From assembly GCF_023101765.2 (NCBI RefSeq), contig NC_064217.1:4774001-4838000 (forward strand): 64,000 nt of DNA, in the 5' to 3' direction. Origin of the DNA: Spodoptera frugiperda. Taxonomy: Eukaryota > Arthropoda > Insecta > Lepidoptera > Noctuidae. The number at the start of each line of letters is the position of its first letter. Position 1 is the first letter of the stretch. This document shows, piece by piece, positions 1-12,626 of this stretch. The notes under the pieces are model-generated. The model ran no database searches. It worked only from the letters and a program-made list of their open reading frames with translations, and was not told where the DNA came from. A program made the translations under genes and the position numbers.

Positions 1-93
1 CATTAACTTAGATTAGACAAATATCTGTGAAAGTCTTCGGATTAATAAAAAATGAAATGATATAGTAGTACTATAACACGTACTTGGACGTAA

Positions 94-181
94 GGTTACC
101 GAGGCTTCGGCTCGATGAGCAGGAGTAGGAACCGGTTGGTTTTTAGTCAGTAAGAGTCTGACACTCCCTCCCGTCTCACTC
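94..181 (+). repeat. Short interspersed repeat fragment, family A (copy 1)
   Basis: This block aligns without gaps to 41891-41979 in the same window, at about 84 percent identity by hand count. The shared core is a run around GTTTTTAGTCAGTA followed by GTCTGACACTCCCTC. I recall this sequence as a very abundant dispersed repeat in noctuid moth genomes; that is memory, not a search. The copy is truncated: the further downstream part seen in copy 2 (GTCATTGGATGATTTTC) is missing here. Confidence 0.7.
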
Positions 182-735
182 AAAGGCAACATATCTGTCA
201 TAGGACTATTGACCACCGTCAAAAAAGGACGGAAGTTTTTATTAATTTTCAAATTAAAATCATCATCCCAAAAAGTATTGTAGTAGACTATACAAAAAAT
301 AATAGGCAACTACGTCGCCTGATTGAATCACCTACCGTAACATTTGGTGGCTAAAAACGCAACGTTGCAAAGTGAATGAACGTGTTGCTGTCAATAGATT
401 GTACCAGTGACAAATGGTTTATGGTAAAATTGAACGGAAAATATTTCCAACTTGTCTCCATGTGAGGAAAATTCAATGTTCTCGTTAGAAATGAGAAGTG
501 ACTTATTGATAGATTTTCCAATCGTGAGTTTGATAATCGAGAAGTTTTGAGTTCGATTTCCGGGTTTGCCATATGGAATAATTATAATTGGACTAAGATT
601 CGCCATAGGTAAGTATCAGTAACTATGAAGTCTATAAATTAGCCTTCTATTAGACTCGTGTCAATTCAATATTAAGTAAATAGATATCTGCAACAAAAGT
701 ACCTGTATCCTTCTCGTTCAGAGAATAAATAAACG
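182..735. other. AT-rich stretch, no gene seen
   Basis: Overlapping short ORFs occur on the minus strand, but none has domain-like content. A B-box-like string GAGTTCGATTTCC near 550 may be the remnant of a tRNA-derived SINE. No convincing A box or tRNA fold accompanies it. Confidence 0.4.
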
Positions 736-815
736 TATCATCATCATCATCATCAGCCGAGAGACGTTCATTGCTGAACAAAAGCCTCCCCCTTAGTCCT
801 CCACGTAGAACGACA
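736..815 (+). repeat. Lepidopteran dispersed repeat fragment starting with an ATC microsatellite
   Basis: An (ATC)n run at about 737-756 leads into a block with GACGTTCATTGCTGAACA, GCCTCCCCC and CCACGTAGAACG. An ATC run, then a 'gacgtccactgctgaaca-taggcctccccc' type motif, then a 'ccacgtggaacg' type motif is an arrangement I recall as frequent in Lepidoptera, often as a retroposon tail. Only one copy is seen in this window, so the family call rests on memory. Confidence 0.6.
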
Positions 816-3800
816 ATAAACATAGGTATATGTATATTTAAATGAGAGGTGTAAACTTCACGGCCTTGAAAATTTGAATATGTCTATTTACAAACATATA
901 GGGATTCTTAAATACCGTGATGATCACTCAAGCATCTATAATTGTGAAGTGTTACTAAATATCTGTCTGTCTTGACAACCGGAACGTAATACTAAATAAT
1001 ATGACTGTACACGGTGAGAATCCATCAATAATACTTGATTTAGGAAAAGCGATCTTAATGCTAATGTAATACGATGCTGATGAAATAATATTCAATGAGC
1101 GGTTTATTAACCAGATACATGTGATAGACATTATTCATAGCATTTATTCTATGATCTTTGGACAATCAGGAATTATGGATGAAATAAATTACATAAAATA
1201 TCTAGTCAATTTTACTTATTTAAAGCAGATTCTAGTATAGGAAGAGAGTTCCACTGATTCAATGTTCATAAGAAACTAGAACAAATTTAAAAAAAGGTCA
1301 ACGATTCAAAACTTAAATTGCCTCATTATAACTGAGTGCACAACTGTTTAAGAGGTCAAGGCAGGTCAGATGTATCAATCGACGCACATTCTCAAATTCG
1401 CACGAAGCAAGTGGAGATACTATTGTCATTGTGTTTGCTCATGTACTTTATATTTTATACAATTAGAGATAAAGTTGAAAATGCTTTAGTTTTGTATAAC
1501 CTTGACCTATCACTTATGGTAATGTGAAACAAGTGTCGTGTCTGTGCAAATCACACTGTTCAAATATAAGTTACCGAACAACTTAAAAATAAGCTTAGAT
1601 ATAAACGTAAAAATATGACAGTAAGAAAGATTCAGAACCCACGTAATGAAAAAAAATCAAAATGCTTAAAGCAGAAAGAAATAACTTTCTTCGGATTGTC
1701 ATGCAAAAGAATGTTGGAAATTGCATAATAAAGCTTACCATCTGTTTAAAAACTATGGCGGGCATAAAAGAAAAAGACACCGCGAAAAAGGGCGAACGCC
1801 GGCCGAGGAGCGAGAGAAATGCAATAATTTGCATTTAATTTCCCACACACAGACACGAATTTCGTTCTCTTAACTGTTTCCCACCATTGTGGTTCCCGTA
1901 TAATTGTACAATGTTAATGATTCCACGCGATCTTCGCTATCTGCCTCATATCTCCGTCTCGCTTCTTGAACATCGGCCGTTATATTCAGTTCACTTTTTC
2001 AAACAATGTTCGTGTCTACGTCTCAATGTCTCAATTTTCACACCTTGTTAGGGCTACACTCAAAATGCTTTAATTACCACATTTCGTTAAGAATAAGTCG
2101 TCGTGTAATATATTGGTGCTAAAAAGGAAAGTGTTGCATGCCTAGTTAATAAAGTGAGTGACGCTCTAATTTTTTAAAGGTATTTGTAATGTTTCCACTG
2201 AGTTTTACGTCATGTTTAAAGAAACCAAAAGGAATGCCTTTTATTTAATGTGTTTTTTCAACTTGTGTTAGTCGTTGTTTATTCATATGATATTGTGCGT
2301 TCGAAAAACCCTAAGGTAAAAGCCTCTCTAAGATCCCTAATAAAATCTTACGTACCGCAGAAAGGTCGCTTTATGAATGGAACGGTTTGCCGAGGTCATA
2401 TCCCAGATGATCCTAAGAAGTAACTTCAAAACAAAGTACAATCAGAATGATTTATGGACTTCCTGGAAGGTACAAAAGCTATTTTGTCCTTAAACGTTGT
2501 GATGGTAGCGGTTAATAGACTTGACTTGTTTGCAGTATTATGTCCTGATAACTTCGAGCCGAGAAGTTAGAGTTACAGAGGACTCGAGACGGTAGTCGGT
2601 CATCATAACTTCCCCCTTGCTACATCCTTATGTAAATGTACTTGAGGACCAACTCTGAAATAGCTTTAGTTGTAAACACTACGGCGTTTTTCTTGGAAAT
2701 CTCCTCAATATGTGATATGAAGAAGATCATAAAGTTCTATTACAATTGATTGTTGGAGTCAATATTGTGACTTATTAAATAGAATAACATGATAAACAAT
2801 AATCAAGAATCAGATACTACGAGTAGTAAACATGACTAATAGGACGAAGATTAATAATCGTTGACAATAATAACCTTTCTCTAAACAAAACAAAGAAGCA
2901 ATGAAACATTATTTCACAATGCACAATCCGACACATTCCCCAAGAACGCATTCCGTTCAAACAATTCGCTCTCATTGATACAGAAATTGAATAATTCAAG
3001 TACTTTCACATTATCTCTTATAGCTCAGTAATGATTCATTGGTATCTTTATGTGGCTATTTTGGATCATAAGTGGAGTGATAACCATGCCTGGAGTACCA
3101 ATCGGAGGAACATTAACCGAACAGGAAAGGAGGGTCCGTTTAATGTTCGATATTAAACGCCTGTGATATGAGTGGCTAACGTCTTCATCTTGATAAGGAG
3201 TTTGCTTGTAATTTGTACTCAATGCGCTCTTGGTATGTTTGGAGTACCTTTTGATTCGTTTTAGGATGTGATCTTTGACTTCCTTATACGTAGTCTCGTT
3301 TTTAAAAAATGAATGCATATAAATGGAAGTTGGTGTTTAAAACAAGAGAAATATAATGTAATATTCCACACAAAAGACTTAACTTAGTATTTAATGTAGA
3401 GGAAACGTCCCAAACGTAACTGCCCGCAACATTATCAGCAGGAAACCCCAGGGACAGGAGTAAGGACCATAAAATTTCATGCAAATCTTATTTAAAGGAA
3501 AAAATCTAATTCAGCAACTGCTCTTGCTTTCCACATTACGCTTTATGAAGCAGGCGATGCAAAAAGGATTTCACATTAACCACGGTAGATGAAACTCAAA
3601 GGTTGTGTAAGGAGATCGTTGAACAGGAAACCGGCGCAAGGTCAGGGCAAGGTACTCTTTACGTTTTATTTACCTGCTTTATTTACAAAACATCTATCGA
3701 AACATTTATCTGCCTGAGTGAAATTGTAACAGATTTTACGGATTCTACCACATGTTGTTTTCTCATATTATATTATGAATCTGTATCGTGTGATTTCTGT

Positions 3801-4194
3801 TGAAATATCTTCATTTCTATATTTGAGATGCCTCTTTATATTGGAATGTATACTAAACAAATATACTTTTTATGTTTTCTCATCTTTGTTACGCATTTCA
3901 TTGTTTGTAAAACTTGCTTTCTAAAGCAATCAATTTTTAAGTTAATGTAAATGTTTTCTTTAGTATCTACAGCGGTAACACTTTCTCACAAGAAACATAT
4001 GAACAGTGAACACTATTTTATGTATGTAAGTGATGTTATAACATTCCGAAGACATATTGTAAGAGATTGCCAGCTCATTACCGATCATATGTATTGCGTC
4101 GTTGTCTGACAAAATCTAGCAACAAGTACGGATAATCATAAATTCTAGCAAATCGCCTTATATGGAAAATATATCAAGTGATTATCATTTAGGG
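816..4194. other. AT-rich non-coding stretch
   Basis: Only short ORFs are present, none with recognisable motifs. The longest plausible one (minus strand 3025-3318, 97 codons) has an ordinary ATG and mixed residue use, but no family match and no flanking gene signals. No tRNA, rRNA or tandem array was seen. Confidence 0.5.
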
Positions 4195-4500
4195 GAAATG
4201 GGGCAGCAGACCACATTATTTTCATACCAACTTATATGCTTCGCATAGTGTGGTCAAGTACTTTGGCATTTTATTAGCAGTTTCAGTGGTTTCGGTGGCG
4301 CTGGTCTCGCGTTTACGACTGTGACGTCATCGGATGAATGCTACTTTGGCCGCATGCCAACTGATAGCCACTTGACCCGGCTTAGCCCAATGCTTAATGT
4401 CCGGGTAATGACCCACCGTTTCCAGCAGGTTTCCAGAAGTTTCCCAAGCGCTCACAAGTTCTCATGTAGCCTCGTATCGTAACCTACTTAAGGTTACGTC
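4195..4500. other. GC-richer non-coding patch with a perfect CRE
   Basis: This patch is visibly richer in G and C than its surroundings and has no long ORF. It contains the palindromic CREB/ATF octamer TGACGTCA at 4322-4329. It could be a regulatory element or an old repeat; nothing in it identifies a gene. Confidence 0.3.
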
Positions 4501-7500
4501 GGAAGGGTTGTAACTTTGTCCGAGTCATTAGATGATGTGATAAAGTCGTTAAACTTATGAAATAGTTTACTCGAAGTGAGAACGTCGAGTTCACTTTGAT
4601 GACCGTTTATGTTGTAACAAATTTTGCTATTAACTACTCTCCATATTTTCCCAGCATCAAAGAAAGCGACTAATTTCTTTATCTCACAATTTATTTTTAA
4701 TGACGTAATTAGTTAGACGTGGCATTTTGAATGATTGAGATAAAACTTAGTTTCATTTCCATCCCATTTATGGTCCGAAAATAGAGCCCTACGTCAAAAA
4801 GTTTCAAACAAAGTAGATTGACAGTTCGAAAGCCGTTTCCCTTTTCACAGAAGTTAGAATTCGTTTTGTTAGCTAAAGGTAATTAGTCTTACAACAATGA
4901 AGGTTAGTCGCAGCCGTGATAAGAGGGCTGTCAGCTTTCATAAATATTAATGAGGTCCACTTGTCTCTGTCTTGCATTAAAATTAATGTGTTCAATTGCG
5001 CGTAGCACTCGTGCACTGAGACCCCTTTCGCGATGAAATTATGTTTTTCCTCTATGACGAAAAAAGGCTCGTCATGCTCTTTTGTTTCCGCTCCCTTGCG
5101 TTTATTTATATGTGAATCAGGGATTGTATTGTGTAGACATGATGGAGTAATTACAAACGATAAAATATTCAATCCATTTTCAATAAACATTAGAGTGAAA
5201 TTGAAATACGTTAAGAAAGAGAAAATATCCAAGTGTTGCGGTGATATTTTTCATAAACACTAAGATTGAAATGATGTAATAAATACAATTTATGGAACCA
5301 TTTTGTTCAGGAAATCCACGTAACTGAACATTACTGGCAGACTCACGCCGAAAATAATAGTCCATAAATCTAAATGAAATGTATTTGTATGAAAAACAGT
5401 ATATCATCATTAAGTATATTAACTATCCTGTTCACGCCTGAATAAAGCATTGTGTAAAATAGGAGTTAAAATTTTACAAATTGAACCATTTTGCATTCAG
5501 TGTGAAATGCATTCACGAGGACATAGAGGTATACAATTCAGATGAGCATTTTGTTACGCGCAGCATTACAAAAAGAACTAATACCTATCATATTTTGGCT
5601 GTACAGAGAATAAAAACTAACTGAGCTAACTTTAAAAAAAATATAAAGGAAAGCTAGTGAATGTTTAATGGAATTGAGAAATTAAGCGCGGGTTTAATTT
5701 ATTTATTGCAACCGTGTCTGCTCTAATGCTTCTAATTTAACTGTCTCAATGGTTGAATACAAATGCAAGTCACAAGTCTATTTTTCACAAATTACTGTCC
5801 AACAAAAAACAGACGTAACGTTAAGTATTAAGTCATAAAATACAGATTCCGAATCCATTCATGAAACTAGAAGAAAAACTTAGTTTTCAGTTGCCATTTT
5901 TTGTCGGTGAAGTAACGGCTGTCTGCGCTTAATCGTTGAGTAATTGCGTTTAAAAAAATATTCAGACTTATTGATACTAAACTAATTTTGGTGAATGTGC
6001 TTGGTCGCGTTTTTGTAGTTGAAATATTTACTTTAAATGTTTTTGTTTTAATAGTAAACGATTGTGTGAAAAGTGATACAAAAGAAACGGGTGTATATGG
6101 TGTGATTTCACTTGAAAATCTCCGATCAGGAAAGTGCAAGAAAAAGATTTTTTGCGCCAAGATTTTAGCTTTAAGCTTAAGCTTAGGATAAAGGAAAGCA
6201 AAAGAAGTGTTCTACTTTGAATACTAATACGAGGCGCTAAAGGAAAAAAGCAGATTAATTAAAATTTTAAGACTTTACCTTGATAGCGAACTTTTTTATT
6301 TGTTTATAGAATCCGATCCTCATTTGAAACTCATATAAAATCTTGGCTCGTATTCAGTAGCTACGAGAAAAACAAATAAACTACCAAGTACTAGGATATG
6401 CATTCATATTCTTAATATCATTTCACGTTACCATCAAAGAGTATAATAAAAACTTATTTACTCCATTAGTACTCATAAAATTTTATATGTTTTTAAGTAA
6501 AACTGAGGCGTGCTTAATGTGTCATGAAGCGGTTGTTTACGACGTTTCAACGAGACACCGCAATTAGGAGCATCCTGGGGGAAAGTGCAGACTGAAACTT
6601 TTACAGTACTGCAAGATATTCTCAGTGAGGAACCGCTGAAACTCGTACAAATGTATATTTTATTTTCCTGTCTTAGAAACTAAGTACTTAGTTCGTTCAT
6701 ATATTATCTATAAGTACATATAGATAATAATATATGTTTCAGTAACTTTAGATTTTCGAATATATTGGCTTATATGTGATTTATAAACTAAAATGTGAGT
6801 GATATTGTAGTTGTATTTTAACATACATGTATAGTGATTTAGTATTTTTGAATACAGTTCTCAGTTTATGGGATCAACCTTTGACCACAGATTTATATTT
6901 GTTCAATTAGTCAAGCATATTTCAAAACTACAGTTCAGCTCAATATCCCGACATTTCTGTTGTGAGAAATATGTAATGTTCTCATGAGAAGTTTTATCGC
7001 TGCGTATATCAAACTTCCAGTAAACGAGTGTTTATGTTAAACTTAGGTTTATTACTGTTTTTATTTAACAATGTTTGTACTTAACTAGTTTATTTGAGTG
7101 GATTTCGCCTGATGTCTTACTATGAAATGTAACAGACAAATTAAACTGACCGGTCGTAACAAAAGTCATTTTCTTTAAATTCAGTTCATCCGAGCTTCAT
7201 AGTCTTTACTCTTAAGAACAGTTTTAAATTACACTATCTTGGTTTTAAACGACGTAAATCTTCGTTGGATGCAAGTGCTTTAAACTTGTAATAGTTTCAA
7301 TTTTAAACTTATAGTTTGTAGGTTCTTTGTGTTTAAATTGTTCTCTTAGTATTGATTATAATGTTATATAGCAAGAACAGATTAATTTTGTTATCTGACT
7401 ATTTTATATTCTCGGTGCTTGTAGACTATTATACATATTTGTCTTACCTATATCGATACTACATAAAAAGAAATTCAAAACGAATGGAGTTTCTTTAGAA

Positions 7501-10500
7501 TTTACCTAAAGATATAATATATATCCGATAGAAGTTAATTAAAATAAAAATATCAGCAAAAGAATTGAAATTAAAAACGTTAAATTAAATAACTTTGAAA
7601 TTGATTTGTCATTCTTAAATTGGATAGTCGCAGTGTGATTGAAAGTGGTATTACTAAATTCCATTAAATTAATAGAAATCTAAACTAAAAATTTACTTTT
7701 GTCCAGAAACAATTCTGTGTATGGGTGGTCGAGCAAACATTTGGGAATCGCGAGTCTCATTAGGAATTCTAACAGGACGGAAATAGAATTTACACTACAT
7801 TTCGAGAGACGCGTCAAGTACGTAAGAATTTAGCTTCCGTGTGCATTACTGCATCCTCCCTAAGAAAGTACACATCCGTCGTCTCCCATCACACGAGATC
7901 GAGGGACCTATTCTGAACAATCACACTTGCGTGACATTTCACACGTTGCGTTCGACTGTGACTCAGCCGTTAATAAGTGTCTGTCTGGCCATTATTTGGG
8001 CAACTTTTATTGACGCTAACGCATATCGTATCCGGCGGGAACCCGAGTGACGTATCACATTACTTCTGAATAAACAAAGGGGACAATTAGGGTTTCAAAC
8101 TTCATGGAGGAAGTGGGACGTTGATTAAAGTTGAACATTAGTTGGGCGGGCTGATTCGGCTGGCACTCTCACAATTGTTATTTGAACAACGTGTGGACAG
8201 TGATGTCATCACTGCTACGATCTGCTCTTTGAGTTATGCGGTGCATCTGTAGAAGGTTGTTGAGTGCTGTAATAATTTATATTTCCCTCCTACCCTGCTG
8301 AGCATTGTTTCAGTAAAATACAGAATCATTTATTTCGTTGTAACAAATAGGTAATTGAAATGCGCTTTTTGCGATCTCCAGATAATCCAACATTTATCTC
8401 TCGTATGGTAAATGGATAAACCATTTGCTATCGAATTTTAATTAAAAATTCGTATCATGGTATTTTTTGCCATATCGGTACTCTACAGTGACGAGTTCGC
8501 AATTAAAGGTGAACGAAATTTTACAAACATTCAATATTGAAACAGTTTATTAAATCAGAATCGAAATGATAAAAGTAACTATTTGACGATTCTAACGAAG
8601 TGTCCTAAAGTGACATTCGAGAAAATCACGGGCCTTTTTTTCGGGTCTTCATTTTATATTAGCTCGTTACTTAGGCAAGAGATTTGAATATAGTTAGTGT
8701 GAATAAAGCCGTGGAAATAACAATTTCGTAAATTAGGCGATAAACATTTCCTCAATAACAATTTGCTGTAGTCTAGACACGCAGTTAACTAAATATATGG
8801 GTACTTTAGCAGCAATCTTTCTCCTCGGAGCAGTCCTAAGTTCATCTCAGCTTATAAATTAATGCAGACGTTACGCTAATTGGTACAATTACGAAAGCTA
8901 CACGGCCGCATTCCGTGCCTCACTATCATTGTCTAAACGACGCCATTTTATTATTTCGAACTGCAAGCCCGATGTCATCTGTTTTATAGAGCATAAATTA
9001 TTCGGATTAACCTTTTGTTTTTATTTGTTCTGCAACTAAAAAAAGCGAGGTGATTAACCCTAGCGGTATCCGTGACGATTGTTTAAATACAGCATTAAGT
9101 TTAATGCGAAAAATAGCAAAAACTGTATCACTGGAATGTTCAGTTTTTCCGTTAACTAGGAAGTATTTCATTTCTGTGTGAATCATGTGTTAATTAGTCA
9201 TTCGACAGTATAATGTTATGCAACATTTATGTGTCATTTAACTTCGTGGTGCATTAAACTGTTCTTATCTCGAAGTTTCGAGTTTTCGAATTTGTAAGAA
9301 GGTTTAACGATGTCCGCTTGCCAACTGTCGCGTTCCCCAAAATTGAAGCAATTCGCTTGCAATTATTAAAGCACGTAGCAGGCTTCGTTTTCAACACGAG
9401 GAAATAATGCCAAAACGTGTTCTCGTAATTTCTTAACAAAACTTTTTTATAAGGGTCATATTACAAATTCTTTACTTAAAATATTTTTCGGTGACAGTAC
9501 CTTTTTTTAGCAATGATTCAGGTGATGAGAAATGAGATTAAATTAGTTTCTTTTCGTAAAATACTGTGAAATAGATTAAGTTAGGTCTAGTGTATTTTAT
9601 TAGGTTGACTAAGAATTCCTAGAATCAATTTCAAGGTTGCTAAAACCGTTATCTAGTATGCTAATTTTGTATGTCTCGCTTGGAAACAATATGAACAGGT
9701 TTTATTATTCGTTACAGGACTGGTAAAAAGTGCAGAGCGTATTTTTATTTAGGTCTAGATATCTTTATAGGTTTTAATTATATTAGAATATTTAGTTGAA
9801 ACTGTCCCTAGCCATGCCTTGACAACTTGTAAATGAAGCAACACTCAGCACGTTATTTATTGTAAACATGATTGTCAAATTTTATAATTGTAAGTTTTGT
9901 TAGTTGTCCTAAATAAATAAATATTCTGACAAAATCTTACAAACTAAGTTTCGTATATTCAATCATTGTTATCAAAGAACAGTAGCTTATCAAATATGAG
10001 GCATTTGGTTCCACTTCATAAATCATTTTCTTGTATCGTGTGAACAATGTGGAATGTTAATTATTTACTGCTATAAATAGACTCCCACGAATTGTCATCC
10101 AGAAAAAATGTCCTTATTAGCAAATAAGTTTCAGGTCGCATTTAATATATTAAATATGTATTTTGCATGAACATATTTTTTTCAAATTAGTGTTTTTTTG
10201 ACGTACGACAGTATGTAATTCAATTTCAACGAATATTAGCTACTTCCTTGTATTATTTACTATCCTTCTGTTTTCAGTCCTTTTGTCCTTGTCTGTACGT
10301 TTTTTTTTATCAATCAAGTAGAACTACTTCGTCGTCCTTTGACTTTCCTCATACGAATAGCGCGTACATTACTGCTAGACACATTTAACTTAACGTGTTT
10401 CTCTACGGGTTTCTTGTCTCGATATTAATGGTGAAACTCAATTTATACGAGCAAAAAGCGCCAGTAATAAATAACATCGCATTCCTAAGAAAATTCCACC

Positions 10501-11280
10501 CTCTAAATATCCAACTTCATTGGAACAAAACTTAAACTACGAACGCGAAGCAATTCACCAAGTTAGCTTTACTTTCTTACTTATTTACTTCGATGAAAGC
10601 GCTCGCATAAATATCTGAAAACATAATTTTGCTCGTCGCACTTTAGGAAGGAAGTAAGCGACATTTTGTGTTTCTAAAGCTATTGTGTTGTGTAATGTAC
10701 CTGTCCGGGGTTCGGGGCTGGTCGCGTGTTTGAGTTTTTATAAAGTTGGGTACTCGTTCCGACTTATTTAACCTTTTGTGCGAGGTGACGCGGGGTATAG
10801 CTTGGGGAGGAGCACCCATGTTGATTGAAGATACGCCATACAATTGAACGTAATAGTTTCCTATTGTCGCCTTCTTGTTGTGACACATTTTGCTTAAACG
10901 GTTTTCGATTTTAAATCCCGTTATTGCATATACAACGTGTTTCTAAAATTGACACGAAATACTTCAGTGTCAAGATATATTTAGATTTGTATATATTTTG
11001 GTCTAAGATTTACTAATATGTCGTTTTAATTTCGACGTGGGATACGAGCACGCAGCTGTGCCGTATTAATTTGACTGTAAATAAAAACATCTAAAACTGA
11101 TAGCGGGTCGTGAGAGGTTCTCGTTTTATGTACGCCTACACAACATTTACCGTTAAGTTAATTATTGACTTGAATAGGCTCATTAACTATCCCTAAAATA
11201 TGCACCAGCTTCACGCCTATTTTGTTCGGAGCTACCCCACCAACCACCAAATTGCATAACAAAGAAAAAAACAAAAGACG
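4501..11280. other. AT-rich non-coding stretch with small palindromes
   Basis: No supported gene. A perfect 16-bp palindrome lies at 6678-6693 (half AACTAAGT), followed by a 10-bp-arm hairpin at 6703-6728 (arm ATTATCTATA, 6-nt loop). Short ORFs such as 5033-5263 on the plus strand and 4873-5232 on the minus strand overlap each other on opposite strands and look like chance. Confidence 0.5.
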
Positions 11281-11580
11281 GACCAAACAATAGCGTGCGT
11301 GACGTATAGCGAGTCTCAGGAGCGATCGCCATTGTTCCAGCCTCGCAGCACTCCGCAGGGAAGTCGAATTTCGGTGCCGTCGCCCTCTGAAACTAACCTT
11401 TTTCTCTCGGCGAGGAGAGTGTCGCACATTGCGGTAGTGAGAGGTTCATCGTAACAATTACACTGCATCTCTAATAAGAGTGGGCGATGCGCTGCGACTT
11501 GCGACGCCACGTCGTGCGGTCACCAACCCCTCGGCAGCACGCTGAGCACCGACTGCGCCATTATAATGCCTAGTGTGCCG
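11281..11580. promoter_or_regulatory. GC- and CpG-dense island; candidate promoter or first exon
   Basis: By hand count about 169 of 300 bases are G or C (56 percent) with about 30 CpG dinucleotides, against a surrounding sequence of roughly one-third GC. On the minus strand an open frame runs through it from ATG at 11468 to AAAAAG followed by GTTAGT (junction at 11398/11397), which could be a first coding exon with a weak donor. No TATA box or clear initiator was identified. Such compact GC islands in AT-rich insect DNA often mark promoters or 5-prime exons; here that remains an inference. Confidence 0.3.
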
Positions 11581-12471
11581 TCATAATAAATACCATCACT
11601 AAATACCTTGTTGCGTCATACCACTATGTATACGAGGCTAAACGATTTACAACATGAATTATGTGCATCTATACCGAGGGCCCTTTGTTTTGCTTCCTCG
11701 TATTCAATCCTATTAATCCATATTCAATCATACGCGCACGGATGAGCATTGAAATTCATTATTCTTACACCCTAACCCATTTGAAACAAGCACTGTCTAA
11801 GAATACCACGGTTGTAGATCCGATCGGGTTTCAAGTGCATCTTGAGATCTGGATCATTTTGTAATCGGAGATGGCATTGAGATGCATCGACTCACTGCAA
11901 ATCCCGTTAAAGAAAGCCTTGATTGTATCTTTTCTTGCGCACGACTACTTAATTGCTTAATTAATTCTAACACGGTTACTCATGATTTATTTCTACTTTT
12001 ATTCAACAAGAGTTTTATGTGAGAGAAAACTATTTTAATTTCAACAAAGGCTACAATTGAACAAGTCAACGTGGACTATGAAATGTACAGCTCTTTATCC
12101 TCGCGGTCGTATTTCTATTTTAAGCGCAGGTATCTGGCAGAACCAGGCAATCTCGACCACCTCCACTATGCTCAACTTTAAATAAAATTAAAACCTCTAT
12201 GAAATTCCAAGCGGCTTGCAACCTTTTTAAAATAAATCTTCGTGTAGGAGCGAGTGACGGAATTTGGAGCCTCTGTGCCGAATTATTTTGAAAATGAAAT
12301 TGCGCCTGTGAGGCTTGTCATGATTGTTCCGACGCGAAAAAAAAAATAACATTAAAAGGAATCCCACTTGACCGGGATCGTTCCCATATCGGTGGTCGAT
12401 AAACGTGCTATTTGGAGATATAATAATGTAGAAAGATTTGTCACATGTGAAGGAATGTCATGATCACAGGG
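11581..12471. other. AT-rich non-coding stretch
   Basis: A 67-codon ORF at 11661-11864 has no recognisable content. No RNA gene or repeat was recognised. Confidence 0.4.
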
Positions 12472-12626
12472 GTCGTTCAACGACCGCACCGTCCTAAAAA
12501 CTACCCGACAATGTGGTCGCGATGCGGAACCGCACAGATGAAGGATACGAGTGATTGTTTATTGCTTACGAACGTCCCGGCTGGGTGGCTCGAGACGTCG
12601 CCGATTGGGCGACTCCTTTTTAGGAC
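12472..12626. repeat. Nested inverted-repeat region
   Basis: Four perfect inverted repeats are packed together: GTCGTTCAACGAC (12472-12484), TGCGGAACCGCA (just before 12540), GTCGCC...GGCGAC with a 5-nt loop (12597-12613), and an outer pair GTCCTAAAAA (12491-12500) with TTTTTAGGAC (12617-12626). The stretch is GC-richer than its surroundings and lacks a gene. It could be a decayed small transposon or a structured transcript. Confidence 0.4.

Noticed and set aside
540..570. Possible tRNA or Pol III B box
   Set aside because: A single GTTCGATTTCC string without an A box or cloverleaf arms.
3025..3318. Minus-strand ORF of 97 codons
   Set aside because: Plausible ATG and composition, but no family resemblance, no splice or promoter signals, and no GC or codon contrast with the flanks.
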